Shown piece by piece: positions 53,598 to 62,602 of a stretch of 64,000 bases of DNA (position 1 is the stretch's first letter; each line of letters opens with the position of its first letter). The translations under genes were made by a program, and so were the position numbers. A model generated the notes under the pieces. That model worked only from the letters and a program-made list of their open reading frames with translations. It had not been told where the DNA came from and did no database searches. The stretch comes from Rothia mucilaginosa ATCC 25296 (GTDB taxonomy: Bacteria; Actinomycetota; Actinomycetes; Actinomycetales; Micrococcaceae), in the NCBI RefSeq assembly GCF_000175615.1, contig NZ_ACVO01000014.1, positions 1 through 64,000 on the forward strand, read 5' to 3'.

Positions 53598-53671
53598 TGG
53601 AGGGGATGACGGGAATCGAACCCGCGTAATCAGTTTGGAAGACTGAGGCTTTACCATTAAGCTACATCCCC
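53598..53671 (-). tRNA. tRNA-Gly(TCC)
   Basis: Minus strand: acceptor GGGGATG/CATCCCC, discriminator T, encoded CCA, D-arm with TTAATGGTAAA, T-arm GGGTTCGATTCCC, anticodon loop CTTCCAA giving TCC. 74 nt. Confidence 0.95.
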
Positions 53672-53860
53672 GGAATGGAACTTGACCATAGTAGCGAGGT
53701 TCCATCTGTGCTGTCAAACTCTTTGACGTGTTGGCGCGGTTTTGCGTGGTGGCCTTTGCCTGTTCTTGCGGGCGCTCGCCTCCTCTTTTTGTGCCGGTCT
53801 GCGCATCCTTATTAGGGTAGTACGCGCTCAGTGGAAATAAACCGTGCACGAGCCGCTGTG

Positions 53861-53890
53861 TTGGGCATTTAGCGGGAAAACAGGTAAACT
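53861..53890 (+). promoter_or_regulatory. promoter of tRNA-Pro (and perhaps tig)
   Basis: TTGGGC (53861-53866) and TAAACT (53885-53890), 18 nt apart. The expected start near 53897 is followed by a hairpin GTGTT/AACAC (about 53901-53928) before the mature tRNA. Confidence 0.5.
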
Positions 53891-53939
53891 AGGGCACTGA
53901 CTGTGTTAAACACGCAAGTGTGCAACACGGTCGGTTTCA

Positions 53940-54014
53940 CGGGGCGTGGCGTAGCTTGGCTAACGCGCCTGCTTTGGGAGCAGGAGATCGCAGGTTCGAA
54001 TCCTGTCGCCCCGA
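53940..54014 (+). tRNA. tRNA-Pro(TGG)
   Basis: Acceptor CGGGGCG/CGCCCCG, discriminator A, no encoded CCA, T-arm CAGGTTCGAATCCTG, anticodon stem CCTGC/GCAGG with loop TTTGGGA giving TGG. 75 nt. Confidence 0.95.
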
Positions 54015-54121
54015 CGTGAAACGGTTGCCGCGACGCTACAAAGTCGTGGCGCTCTTTCCACTAAGCAACCGCGGCACACACGATTCGTGCCGCACCGAAA
54101 CTATATGAGGAGATCACGGAC

Positions 54122-55423
54122 GTGAAGACCGCCGTCGAGAAGCTCAACCCGACCCTCGCAAAGATTGAGGTCGAGGTTCCCTTCGCAGAATTCAAGCCCT
54201 ACCTGGACCGCACCTACAAGAACCTCTCGGGTCAGATCAGCGTTCCCGGCTTCCGCAAGGGTAAGCTGCCCAAGCAGCTCATCGAGCAGCGTGCGGGCTT
54301 CGACTACATCGTCGAGGCATCCCTGAACGACGCTCTGAACGACTACTACGCACAGGCACTGGGCGAGAACGAACTCTCCCCCCTGGCACAGCCCGAGCTG
54401 GACGTTCAGTCCCAGCCCTCCACCGAGAACCGTGAGGCAGACGTCAAGCTGACCATCACCGTCACCGTCCGCCCCGAAATCGAGCTGCCCAACTACGAGG
54501 GCCTCGAGGTTGAGGTTGACGAGGTAGAGGTCACCGCTGAGGACGAGGTTCAGGCACTGGACGCTCTGCGTGAGCGCTTCGGCACCCTGAAGACCGTTGA
54601 GCGCCCCGCAGCTGACAAGGACTTCGTGACCATCGACATCGCCGCAGAAATCGACGGCGAGCAGGTAGACGCAGCAAACGACCTGTCCTACCAGATCGGT
54701 TCCGGCACCATGCTCGACGGCATCGACGAGGCTCTGACCGGCCTGTCCGCTGGCGAGGACGCAACCTTCGAGACCAAGCTCTCCGGCGGCGAGCACGCAG
54801 GCGAGCAGGCAGTCATCAAGGTCAAGCTCTCCGCAGTCAAGGAGCGCGAGCTGCCCGCAGCTGACGACGAGTTCGCACAGCTGGCTTCCGAGTTCGACAC
54901 CATCGACGAGCTGAAGGAAGACATCAAGAAGCAGGTTGCAGAAGCTAAGGTTGCCGAGCAGGGCACCCAGGCACGCGACAAGGTCCTCGCAAAGCTCGTT
55001 GAGCTCGTCGAGATCCCCGTCCCCGAGAAGGTTATCGAGGACCAGCTCGAGCAGCACTTCAACAACCCCAACGCTGAAGCAGACCACGACACCGAGGAGC
55101 ACCGCGCCGAGGTTCGCGAGAACACCGAGACCGCTTTCAAGAACGAGATGGTTCTCGACGCTGTTGCGGACAAGGAAGAAGTGACCGTTGACCAGGCTGA
55201 GATGATTAACTACATCATCACCATGAGCTCCCAGTACGGCATGGACCCCAACCAGTTCGCACAGATGCTGGACGGCTCCGGCCAGGCTGGCGCACTGGTC
55301 GGCGAGGTTCGCCGCTCCAAGGCTCTGGCAGCAGTGCTGAAGACCGCAGTGGTCAAGGACACCAAGGGCAACGTTGTTGACCTGTCCAAGTACCTGGGTG
55401 AGGGCGAAGAGGCAGCTGCCTAA
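54122..55423 (+). CDS. tig: trigger factor
   Basis: Ribosome-bound chaperone and peptidyl-prolyl isomerase for nascent chains. The 433-residue product has the ribosome-binding signature GFRKGKLP near residue 43, the FKBP-type domain at about 160-245 ([18 protein letters not shown]), and the helical substrate cradle to the end. GTG 54122 with GAGGAG upstream. It follows tRNA-Pro by 107 bp holding a hairpin, so read-through from the tRNA promoter is possible. clpP and clpX follow, the classic order. Confidence 0.96.
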   Translation: MKTAVEKLNPTLAKIEVEVPFAEFKPYLDRTYKNLSGQISVPGFRKGKLPKQLIEQRAGFDYIVEASLNDALNDYYAQALGENELSPLAQPELDVQSQPSTENREADVKLTITVTVRPEIELPNYEGLEVEVDEVEVTAEDEVQALDALRERFGTLKTVERPAADKDFVTIDIAAEIDGEQVDAANDLSYQIGSGTMLDGIDEALTGLSAGEDATFETKLSGGEHAGEQAVIKVKLSAVKERELPAADDEFAQLASEFDTIDELKEDIKKQVAEAKVAEQGTQARDKVLAKLVELVEIPVPEKVIEDQLEQHFNNPNAEADHDTEEHRAEVRENTETAFKNEMVLDAVADKEEVTVDQAEMINYIITMSSQYGMDPNQFAQMLDGSGQAGALVGEVRRSKALAAVLKTAVVKDTKGNVVDLSKYLGEGEEAAA

Positions 55424-55488
55424 ATCCCCGCCACGGTCTGCAAAAAGCCACCCCGCTAGAGGGCGTGAGCTGATTGCTTGAAACGTGT

Positions 55489-55542
55489 AGCCTCAGCGGG
55501 CATCCACCGAATTACCGGTTGGGTGCCCGCTGAGGCTCTTTT
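55489..55542 (+). terminator. terminator of tig
   Basis: AGCCTCAGCGGGCA (55489-55502) pairs with TGCCCGCTGAGGCT (55524-55537), with CCG/CGG inside, followed by CTTTTC. Confidence 0.9.
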
Positions 55543-55742
55543 CACCCCAAACTATTCCGCCCTCAAGTTATTCCATACCGAGGTTTTCGCCTCTGCTTCA
55601 CCCCCTGGCGAACGAACAACCCGAAGGGAAGCGGGGGAGAGCAACTATCGGTAAGGTAGTAGCAACGAAACTTTTCGCGTGCGCTCCGGCGCGTAAATCG
55701 CGCAAAGATGCAGCGAAGACCCATTAGAGAAGAAGAGGAAGA

Positions 55743-56396
55743 ATGTCCAGCTACATGCCTCTGCCCATCGGCGCCTCCCAGGCAGCCGGCGTGGCGCCCG
55801 CGCCGTCTATGGCAACCCCCATCGTTGGTGCCCAGGAAGATTACGTCTACAACAGCCTCCTGAAGGAGCGCATTATCTGGCTCGGCTCCGAGGTGCGCGA
55901 CTCCAACGCCAACCTCATCTGCTCCCAGATGCTGCTGCTCTCGGCTGAAGACCCCGAGGCAGACATCTACCTGTACATCAACTCTCCCGGCGGCTCCGTC
56001 ACCGCCGGCATGGCTATCTATGACACCATGCAGCTCATCCCGAACGACGTGGTGACCGTGGTGACCGGTATGGCAGCATCCATGGGTCAGTTCCTGCTCA
56101 CCGCAGGCACCATCGGCAAGCGCTACGCAACCCCGAACGCCCGCATCCTCATGCACCAGCCCCTCGGCGGTATTGGCGGTACCGCATCGGATATCCGCAC
56201 TCAGGCTGAGCTGATTCTGGACATGAAGAAGCGCCTGGCAGAGATCACCGCTGAACGCACCGGCAAGAGCCTGGAAACCATCCTGAAGGATAACGACCGC
56301 GACAACTGGTTCAATGCGGAAGAAGGCCTGGAATACGGCTTCTTCGACCACATTGCCACCACCGCCGGTAAGCTGCCCGAATCGAAGAACGCATAA
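55743..56396 (+). CDS. clpP1: ATP-dependent Clp protease proteolytic subunit, first copy
   Basis: Serine protease subunit of the Clp machine. The 217-residue product has catalytic Ser113 in [10 protein letters not shown] and His138 in [10 protein letters not shown] 25-residue Pro/Ala-rich N-terminus precedes the fold. ATG has GAAGAGGAAGA upstream. It is 11 bp before the second clpP; the two subunits probably form one mixed complex, as in other actinobacteria. Naming as ClpP1 is by position. Confidence 0.95.
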   Translation: MSSYMPLPIGASQAAGVAPAPSMATPIVGAQEDYVYNSLLKERIIWLGSEVRDSNANLICSQMLLLSAEDPEADIYLYINSPGGSVTAGMAIYDTMQLIPNDVVTVVTGMAASMGQFLLTAGTIGKRYATPNARILMHQPLGGIGGTASDIRTQAELILDMKKRLAEITAERTGKSLETILKDNDRDNWFNAEEGLEYGFFDHIATTAGKLPESKNA

Positions 56397-56407
56397 GGGA
56401 GATGCAC

Positions 56408-57091
56408 ATGAACTACCTGCCGAACGATATCACCACCTCGGCGCCGGCTATGCCGAGCAACCGCTACGTGCTCCCCAGCTTCGAGGAGCGCACCCCCTAC
56501 GGTTACAAGCGTCAGGACCCGTACGCAAAGCTGTTCGAGGACCGCATCATCTTCCTGGGCACCCAGGTGGACGACGCATCCGCTGACGACATCATGGCTC
56601 AGCTGCTGGTGCTGGAGGCACAGGACCCCGAGCGTGACATCACCCTGTACATTAACTCGCCCGGCGGCTCCTTCACCGCAATGACCGCCATCTACGACAC
56701 TATGCAGTTCATCCGCCCCGAGATCCAGACCGTGTGCCTGGGTCAGGCGGCATCCGCTGCGGCGGTTCTGCTGGCTGCCGGTACCCCCGGCAAGCGTCTG
56801 GCACTGCCGAACGCTCGCGTGCTGATTCACCAGCCCGCGCTGAGCGGCCAGCAGGGCGGTCAGGCATCTGACATTGAGATTCACGCGAACGAGGTTATGC
56901 GTATGCGTGAGTGGACTGCACAGACCCTGGCACTGCACTCGGGCAAGACCTACGAGAAAGTTGACCGCTCCATTGAGCGTGACAACATTCTGACTGCGGC
57001 TGCTGCCCTGGAGTACGGCCTGGTCGATAAGGTGCTGGAGTCGCGTAAGCTGCGTAAGCCTGCGACCAACACCGCTATTTCCCACACCTAA
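56408..57091 (+). CDS. clpP2: ATP-dependent Clp protease proteolytic subunit, second copy
   Basis: Second ClpP. From ATG 56408 (AGGGAG 6 nt upstream; ATG 56402 is too close to it) the product is 227 residues, with catalytic Ser116 in [11 protein letters not shown] and His141 in [10 protein letters not shown]. It shares an operon with the first clpP. A terminator follows before clpX. Confidence 0.95.
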   Translation: MNYLPNDITTSAPAMPSNRYVLPSFEERTPYGYKRQDPYAKLFEDRIIFLGTQVDDASADDIMAQLLVLEAQDPERDITLYINSPGGSFTAMTAIYDTMQFIRPEIQTVCLGQAASAAAVLLAAGTPGKRLALPNARVLIHQPALSGQQGGQASDIEIHANEVMRMREWTAQTLALHSGKTYEKVDRSIERDNILTAAAALEYGLVDKVLESRKLRKPATNTAISHT

Positions 57092-57133
57092 ACTTTAGTT
57101 TTGAGGAATATCCCGGAGCGTTTTTCGGGGGAG

Positions 57134-57194
57134 GGGCGGCATCGCTCCGTGTGCGAGCCTTCGGGCTGGTGCGCGGTGCGGTGCCGCCCTTTTT
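57134..57194 (+). terminator. terminator of the clpP pair
   Basis: GGGCGGCA (57134-57141) pairs with TGCCGCCC (57182-57189) around an internal small hairpin (GAGCC/GGCT), followed by TTTTT. Confidence 0.82.
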
Positions 57195-57552
57195 GCGCCC
57201 GCCAGGGGTACGGCAAGGCAGGCTGATATGTGGCGTTGACCTGCGCTTTCTTGCCGGGCTTTAGCGTCACATGCCTACCGTCATATGCCGGAGTATCAGC
57301 CCCGCCGCCGTCATAAAAGACTCGCTTTGTCATATGCCCGGTAAGTCCGTTCATTTGCGGTGCGTAATTCTGAGTTCCGGGGTGAACTCCGGTAGCCTTA
57401 GAGAGGGAGAAAATTCGAGTATTTCATACCGGTTTCTCACTCAAACCACGGCGCCCACCACCCGCCGGTGCCCCTCCTGAGAAATCACCGCAGACGTCAG
57501 GTCACTGACCCTTCTGCACCGATTTCACCACGCCGATCGAAAGGGAATCTTC
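57195..57552. other. gap between clpP2 and clpX with GTCATATGCC repeats
   Basis: GTCACATGCC (57266), GTCATATGCC (57280) and GTCATATGCC (57329) are direct repeats, the first two 14 bp apart. They could be decayed repeats or regulator sites for clpX. No firm promoter boxes. Confidence 0.4.
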
Positions 57553-58920
57553 GTGGCCACAGACATCATTGTGCCTCCCGAACAGCCCAACGCCAGCATG
57601 CGATGCTCCTTCTGCAAGAAGACTCGCGCGCAGGTTTTCAAGATTGTGCTCGGCCCGAATGTTTCCATCTGCGACGAATGTGTGGAGCTGTGCGAAGAGA
57701 TTCTCGCTGAAGAGCGTCTGAAGGTGAAATCCCCCGCGGCGGCGACTGCATCTCAGCTGGCTACTCCGCGCGAAATTTACAGCTACCTCAACGACTACGT
57801 CATCGGTCAGGACGCGGCGAAGCGCACCCTGGCGGTGGCGGTGTACAACCACTACAAGCGCATCCACGATATTGATAACCCGGTGCTGACCTCCCGCATT
57901 CTTTCGGCGACCGCGGGGGAGCAGGTGGAGCTGGGCAAGTCGAATATTCTGATGCTCGGCCCGACTGGCTGCGGTAAAACCTACCTGGCGGCAACCCTGG
58001 CGAAGAAGCTGGATGTGCCCTTCGCCCTGGTCGACGCAACCACCCTCACCGAGGCGGGCTACGTGGGTGACGACGTGGAGAACATTCTGCTGCGCCTCAT
58101 CAACGCCGCTGACGGCGATATTGCTAAGGCTCAGCGCGGCATTATCTACATTGACGAGATCGACAAGATTGCCCGCAAGGGCGGCGAGAACCTTTCCATC
58201 ACCCGTGACGTGTCCGGTGAGGGCGTGCAGCAGGCGCTGCTGAAGATTATTGAGGGCACCGTGGCGACCGTACCGCCGGAGGGCGGACGCAAGCACCCGG
58301 CACACGCGAATATTGAGATTGATACCTCGAACATTCTCTTCATCGTGGCTGGCGCCTTCGACAATATTGACGACCGCATCGCAGCCCGCGTGGGTGCCGG
58401 CGGCATCGGTTTCGGCGCTGAACTGGGCGGCTCCGTAAAGAACCCGCTGGACCAGATCATGCCCGAGGACCTGGCGCACTACGGCATTATCCCCGAGCTG
58501 ATTGGCCGCCTGCCGGTCATCTCGACCCTGAGTGAGCTCAACGAAAAAGAGCTGGCTCGCGTGCTGACCGAACCGAAGAACGCGCTGCTCAAGCAGTACC
58601 GTCACCTCTTCGCCCTGGACGGCGTGGACCTGGTCCTCGACGACGCTGCGATCGCGGCTATTGCCCGCCTCGCCGCCGAACGAGGCACCGGTGCCCGCGG
58701 CCTGCGCGCCATGATGGAGCAGATTCTGCAGCCGATTATGTTCGACATCCCGGACCGCACCGATGTGGTGTCCATCGTCATCGGTGAGGACACCGTGCTC
58801 AACGGCACGGAACCCCGCTACGTGTTGCAGGCGCCCGACCCCGAAACCGAGACCACCCGCACCGTGAAGGGGGAGGCGAAAGCCGCCTCCCTGAAGGAAG
58901 CGGACCGTCAGGCGGCATAA
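57553..58920 (+). CDS. clpX: ATP-dependent Clp protease ATP-binding subunit ClpX
   Basis: AAA+ unfoldase that feeds substrates to ClpP. The 455-residue product has the N-terminal zinc finger with Cys18, 21, 40 and 43, Walker A GPTGCGKT near 136, Walker [13 protein letters not shown] near 196 and the sensor/C-domain helices ([13 protein letters not shown] near 378). GTG 57553 follows GAAAGGGAA. It has its own unit, apart from the clpP pair. A short hairpin at 58958-58987 follows. Confidence 0.96.
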   Translation: MATDIIVPPEQPNASMRCSFCKKTRAQVFKIVLGPNVSICDECVELCEEILAEERLKVKSPAAATASQLATPREIYSYLNDYVIGQDAAKRTLAVAVYNHYKRIHDIDNPVLTSRILSATAGEQVELGKSNILMLGPTGCGKTYLAATLAKKLDVPFALVDATTLTEAGYVGDDVENILLRLINAADGDIAKAQRGIIYIDEIDKIARKGGENLSITRDVSGEGVQQALLKIIEGTVATVPPEGGRKHPAHANIEIDTSNILFIVAGAFDNIDDRIAARVGAGGIGFGAELGGSVKNPLDQIMPEDLAHYGIIPELIGRLPVISTLSELNEKELARVLTEPKNALLKQYRHLFALDGVDLVLDDAAIAAIARLAAERGTGARGLRAMMEQILQPIMFDIPDRTDVVSIVIGEDTVLNGTEPRYVLQAPDPETETTRTVKGEAKAASLKEADRQAA

Positions 58921-58957
58921 CCGAATACTTCCAGCCGATAGGCTAGGGAATAAAGAA

Positions 58958-58987
58958 GCCGTCGCCCCGGTTATACGGGGTGACGGC
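58958..58987 (+). terminator. hairpin after clpX
   Basis: GCCGTC-G-CCCCG pairs with CGGGG-T-GACGGC around 6 nt. No T-run; a weak terminator at best. Confidence 0.55.
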
Positions 58988-59024
58988 TCACTAGCAGGTA
59001 CCGCTTTCGCTGGCATGTCCTGAT

Positions 59025-59052
59025 GAGCGTGTACTGAAGAGCGTGTACCGAA
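59025..59052 (+). repeat. 14-bp tandem repeat before the DsbA-like gene
   Basis: GAGCGTGTACTGAA and GAGCGTGTACCGAA are adjacent, differing at one base. Confidence 0.75.
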
Positions 59053-59108
59053 GAATAAGCGCCGGCTCATAGAAGCGGCTGGCGCAACCGTATGAGAGAG
59101 GAACACTC

Positions 59109-59750
59109 ATGACTGAGAACGCACCCGCACAGATTGATTTCTGGTTCGACCCGATCTGCCCCTGGTGCTGGATTACCTCCCGCTGGATTGGCGAAGTGCA
59201 GAAGGTCCGCAACGTTGAGGTGACCTGGCGTCCCTTCTCCCTGTCCATGCACAACCAGGGCCGTGACCTGCCCGCCGACTACCAGGCAATGATGGACCGG
59301 TCCTGGGCGCCGACCCGCCTCATTACCGCTGTGCGCGAGCTGCACGGCAACGAGGTCATCAAGCCCCTCTACGACGCTCTGGGCGAGCAGATTCACCACA
59401 ACAAGAACAAGGCTGATTCCTACCGCGCCGCAATCGTCAAGGCGCTGGAGGAGGTCAACCTGCCCGCTGAGCTGGTGGACGTCGCCTTCACCGACCAGTA
59501 CGATGAGCAGATGCGCGCCTCCCTGGACCTGGCACTGGAGACCGTGGGCGGCACCGATGTGGGTGTTCCGCTGATTTCCATCAACGGCACCGCTTTCTTC
59601 GGCCCGGTCATCTCCCCGAGCCCCGCCGGTGAAGAAGCAGGTAAGCTCTTCGACGGCGCTCTGGCACTGGCTTCCTACCCCGGCTTCTTTGAGCTCAAGC
59701 GTCCCCGTAACGTGGGCCCGATTTTCCACGGCGAAAAGGGCGAAGCCTAA
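59109..59750 (+). CDS. mycothiol-dependent DsbA-like oxidoreductase, Rv2466c type
   Basis: A 213-residue thioredoxin-fold protein with active site CPWC at Cys17-Cys20 (FWFDPICPWCW), like Mycobacterium tuberculosis Rv2466c, a mycothiol-dependent reductase. A helical insert (about 55-145) and the cis-Pro segment VGVPLISI near 155 fit. It has no signal peptide, so it acts in the cytoplasm. ATG with GAGAGGAAC upstream. It may keep proteins reduced during oxidative stress. A direct repeat CCTGCAATG (59755 and 59774) follows the stop. Confidence 0.9.
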   Translation: MTENAPAQIDFWFDPICPWCWITSRWIGEVQKVRNVEVTWRPFSLSMHNQGRDLPADYQAMMDRSWAPTRLITAVRELHGNEVIKPLYDALGEQIHHNKNKADSYRAAIVKALEEVNLPAELVDVAFTDQYDEQMRASLDLALETVGGTDVGVPLISINGTAFFGPVISPSPAGEEAGKLFDGALALASYPGFFELKRPRNVGPIFHGEKGEA

Positions 59751-59816
59751 GAACCCTGCAATGTGCTGAGATTCCTGCAATGCGCGCAGGCTCGGTAGAG
59801 TCTGCGGCTGCAGAGC

Positions 59817-59860
59817 AAAAAAGTACCGCCCGGTCATGTACTGACCGGGCGGTACTTTTC
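59817..59860. terminator. bidirectional terminator
   Basis: 59819-59836 is the exact reverse complement of 59842-59859 (18 bp, 5-nt loop), with AAAAAA before and TTTTC after. It lies between convergent genes. Confidence 0.92.
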
Positions 59861-59906
59861 TATTCACTATGTTGCGCTGAAACGTGCAATCCCTGAAGCG
59901 TGCATT

Positions 59907-61490
59907 CTATGTGCGGTGAGCGCCGCTTGCAGAGGTAGCTTTGCGTGCCTTCTGCGCATTGTGCGCCTTCTGTGCTTTCAGCGCTTTCTGAGCCTTGCGC
60001 TGTGCCCTGTGCTCCAGAACCTTCGGGTGCGTTGCACGCTGCACGATCTTCGTATCGCGCATGTGGAAGGTGCGGGTTGCCGTGTACTGGACCGCCGCAT
60101 CCGAGGTGAACGCCAGCATCGCAAACACCGCAACACCCAGCTGGAAGAAAATCGTGGACAGCGGCAGGGACTGGTGGCCCCACAGCACACCACCGGTAAT
60201 CGCTGCGAAGTTCAGCGCCGTCAACAGCAGAGCCAGGCGACGAGCCTTCGACGATCCGCGCAACGTGCTCCACAGCAGGAACAGGTGCACCGCCGAATAA
60301 ATTGCTACAAAACCCACCAGCACGGTGCCGGTAATGGTGAGCAGCACGTTGCTATCCACCTGATCGAAGAGGTCCAGCAGCTCAATGTCGTTGCCGGAGC
60401 CTTCCTCCAGCAGCTTGGCGCGAAGTGCCGGGCGGCTGAGCGCCAAAATGACGCTGTTGACAATGTCGGCGAGGGTCACGGCGATGAGCATACCCGAACC
60501 AACCAGCAGGCTCAGCGGCATGCGGTACGCCAGGTCGTGCGCGCTGGAGAGGTGAATTTCTTCCTGCTCCTGCGGCTCCAGACCCTCATTGTTCAGCACG
60601 ATGACCGGGAGCGCGCCGTCCGTACGGATCGCGTCACCGCCGCCGTTACGGGCGTGGTAGCCGGAGGAAAAATCGTGCAGAATCTCAACGTGAGTTTCCG
60701 GGTGGGCGTACTGAATGGACTCCACAATGTAGTCGCGTTCAAAGTCGGTTTCAGCGTCAATGCGGTGCGTGACCTGCAGGGTGAAGAAGCTGAAACCCAC
60801 ACCGGAGTCGTAGGTGCCCGCCGCCAACCAATCCACCTGGTGACCGCCCGGCAGAAGCCAGCCGTCCGGGGTTTTCCAGAAGCGCACGTGGTGGCGCTTC
60901 TCGGGGTTGCCGTCCACTTCCTTCTGGTAGGCGAAAGCCTGCGTCTTACCAAAAATTTTTAGCGGGGAGACCGGCGCCTCCGCGTAGGAACGGCGGGTGA
61001 TGGTGGAGATAATAATCTTCCACGAGGAGACGAGGGTGACGTCGTCAGCGCGGGTCCAGCCGGCGTCCTGCATGACCTGGTGAATCTGCTCCTCGGTACC
61101 AATCAGACCGATATTGACCGGGTCACCGAGCAGACCGTCCGGGGTGCGGGTGCGCCCAATAAAGTAGTCGGGCACGTAGATGCGGGTCATGATCGCGTGA
61201 AAACGCGGTAGCGTCAGGTACGCGGTGACCGCCCAGAAAATGAAGGCGATGGGGAAACCCCAGAAAGAATGGCCGACCGTATTCGCCAGAATCATGAAGG
61301 TCAGCACGAGGGCCGCGATGCCGGCGAAGATGAAGAAGAGAGTGTCCCAGAAATCGACCCACAAACTGCGCGGGACGAGGTCTTGCGCCGTGCCGCGCGC
61401 GTCAATATCACCACGGTAAACCGGTGGCGAGGTAACTGGGGGAGCAACATCGCTACGGATAGGCCGCAGGACGCGTTTTTGGTGGGACAT
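59907..61490 (-). CDS. LssY C-terminal-domain membrane protein
   Basis: A 527-residue protein with hydrophobic segments near residues 45-65 and 70-90, then a long soluble LssY_C-type domain (about 120-300; GDPVNIGLIGTEEQIHQ, WLAAGTYDSGVGFS), then about five more membrane segments (about 330-470). It resembles LssY C-terminal-domain proteins, some of which are linked to membrane phospholipid turnover; the role is unknown. The end is a basic repeat of AQK/AHN-type units (about 490-520). ATG 61490 has AAAGGG upstream. Minus strand, monocistronic. Confidence 0.83.
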   Translation of the reverse strand: MSHQKRVLRPIRSDVAPPVTSPPVYRGDIDARGTAQDLVPRSLWVDFWDTLFFIFAGIAALVLTFMILANTVGHSFWGFPIAFIFWAVTAYLTLPRFHAIMTRIYVPDYFIGRTRTPDGLLGDPVNIGLIGTEEQIHQVMQDAGWTRADDVTLVSSWKIIISTITRRSYAEAPVSPLKIFGKTQAFAYQKEVDGNPEKRHHVRFWKTPDGWLLPGGHQVDWLAAGTYDSGVGFSFFTLQVTHRIDAETDFERDYIVESIQYAHPETHVEILHDFSSGYHARNGGGDAIRTDGALPVIVLNNEGLEPQEQEEIHLSSAHDLAYRMPLSLLVGSGMLIAVTLADIVNSVILALSRPALRAKLLEEGSGNDIELLDLFDQVDSNVLLTITGTVLVGFVAIYSAVHLFLLWSTLRGSSKARRLALLLTALNFAAITGGVLWGHQSLPLSTIFFQLGVAVFAMLAFTSDAAVQYTATRTFHMRDTKIVQRATHPKVLEHRAQRKAQKALKAQKAHNAQKARKATSASGAHRT

Positions 61491-61671
61491 TCCCGCCCTT
61501 TCTGCAACATAGTTAGGGTCTTTGAATATCCATAACTATAGCAAGGGGCAGGTTATGTGAAGTACGCATTCCGGGCAGGGCTTAATCGCTTGGCTCGATA
61601 GCCCCGCCGCAGAAAAACGCGGTACAACGCGGAGTGCTGGCGTTGCCGCGCGAAAGAAATAAAGGGTGACC

Positions 61672-62073
61672 CTACTCGGGGAGGGGCTTAGCCTCCACAG
61701 CGGCGCGTGCGGCGGCAATGGAGCTTTCGTGGTGCAGCATATCGCGGCTTTCACGCATGAGACGCACCCACTTGCGGGTCAGCTCCTCAAGCTGCTGAGC
61801 GGTCAACGAACCGGAGGCGATGCTCGCCTCATCGGCGGCGGCGCTGGTGGAAATATGCTGAAGCCAGAGTTCATACACTTCGTTGGTGTAGCTGGCACGC
61901 AGCGCCTGGGCATGTTCACGTGCCTGGCTGATGTACTCGTTCAGGCTCGTGTGATAGTGCTGAAGCTGATCGGGGGAAATGTTGGCTTGTGCTCCTGGCG
62001 GCGTGCTCGGGGTTGAGCTCTGCCTCGTCTGAGGCTCTTGCGGTAATCCGGAAGATGAAGAGTGTGAATTCAT
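61672..62073 (-). CDS. small unrecognised protein, 133 residues
   Basis: Not recognised. The first 30 residues are Ser/Pro/Gln-rich; the rest looks helical and alpha-rich (about 35-130), with SLNEYISQAREHAQAL and LTRKWVRLMRES. No signal or metal motif. The ATG lacks an SD; CATAAT just upstream could be part of a promoter. Coding is inferred from length and amino-acid pattern only. Confidence 0.62.
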   Translation of the reverse strand: MNSHSSSSGLPQEPQTRQSSTPSTPPGAQANISPDQLQHYHTSLNEYISQAREHAQALRASYTNEVYELWLQHISTSAAADEASIASGSLTAQQLEELTRKWVRLMRESRDMLHHESSIAAARAAVEAKPLPE

Positions 62074-62514
62074 AGTAATTATGGGTGCGCCTACTTTGGC
62101 GCGGGTCAGAGTCAGGACGCATCGCTGCGTCTGACGGGTGGTTTACTGTCGTGCGGTTGGTCGGGGTATGTCGTTACTCGTACCGGTGATTTATCTGTTG
62201 CTGAAGTTGAATAGAAGGTTGTTCCTGATGGTAAAACCCTCGCATCAACAATCATACATAAAGTGACAGTCAATCTCATAAGGTTGATTATGCTCTTTGC
62301 ACATTGATGAATATAAAAAAGGGGTTGGAAATCCCACAGAATCCCCACAGATTAGCAGGCTAAACCCACATCGTTGGGGAAGGGAGCCAGGAAAGCTCTT
62401 CGAATCAGATGCAGGTACTTGCGGGCCCCACAGAGATAAAACACAAAGTCAGCACCGTATAGGTCCGCAGCCGGGGCCTCACACCCGGCGAGCTACAACG
62501 AACAGTAGGCACAG
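62074..62514. other. 440-bp gap between the small protein and valS
   Basis: AT-richer in its left half. TATGAT on the minus strand near 62250 may be a -10. No gene or clear RNA family seen. Confidence 0.35.
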
Positions 62515-62551
62515 AAAACGGGGCGGTACTGAAAACCAGTACCGCCCCGTT
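62515..62551 (-). terminator. terminator of valS
   Basis: AACGGGGCGGTACTG (62517-62531) and CAGTACCGCCCCGTT (62537-62551) pair perfectly; on the minus strand TTTTC follows. Confidence 0.88.
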
Positions 62552-62602
62552 ACCAACACCAAAGTGGCGTCATAAAATCAAGCGATAAACGCTAAGACGC
62601 GA

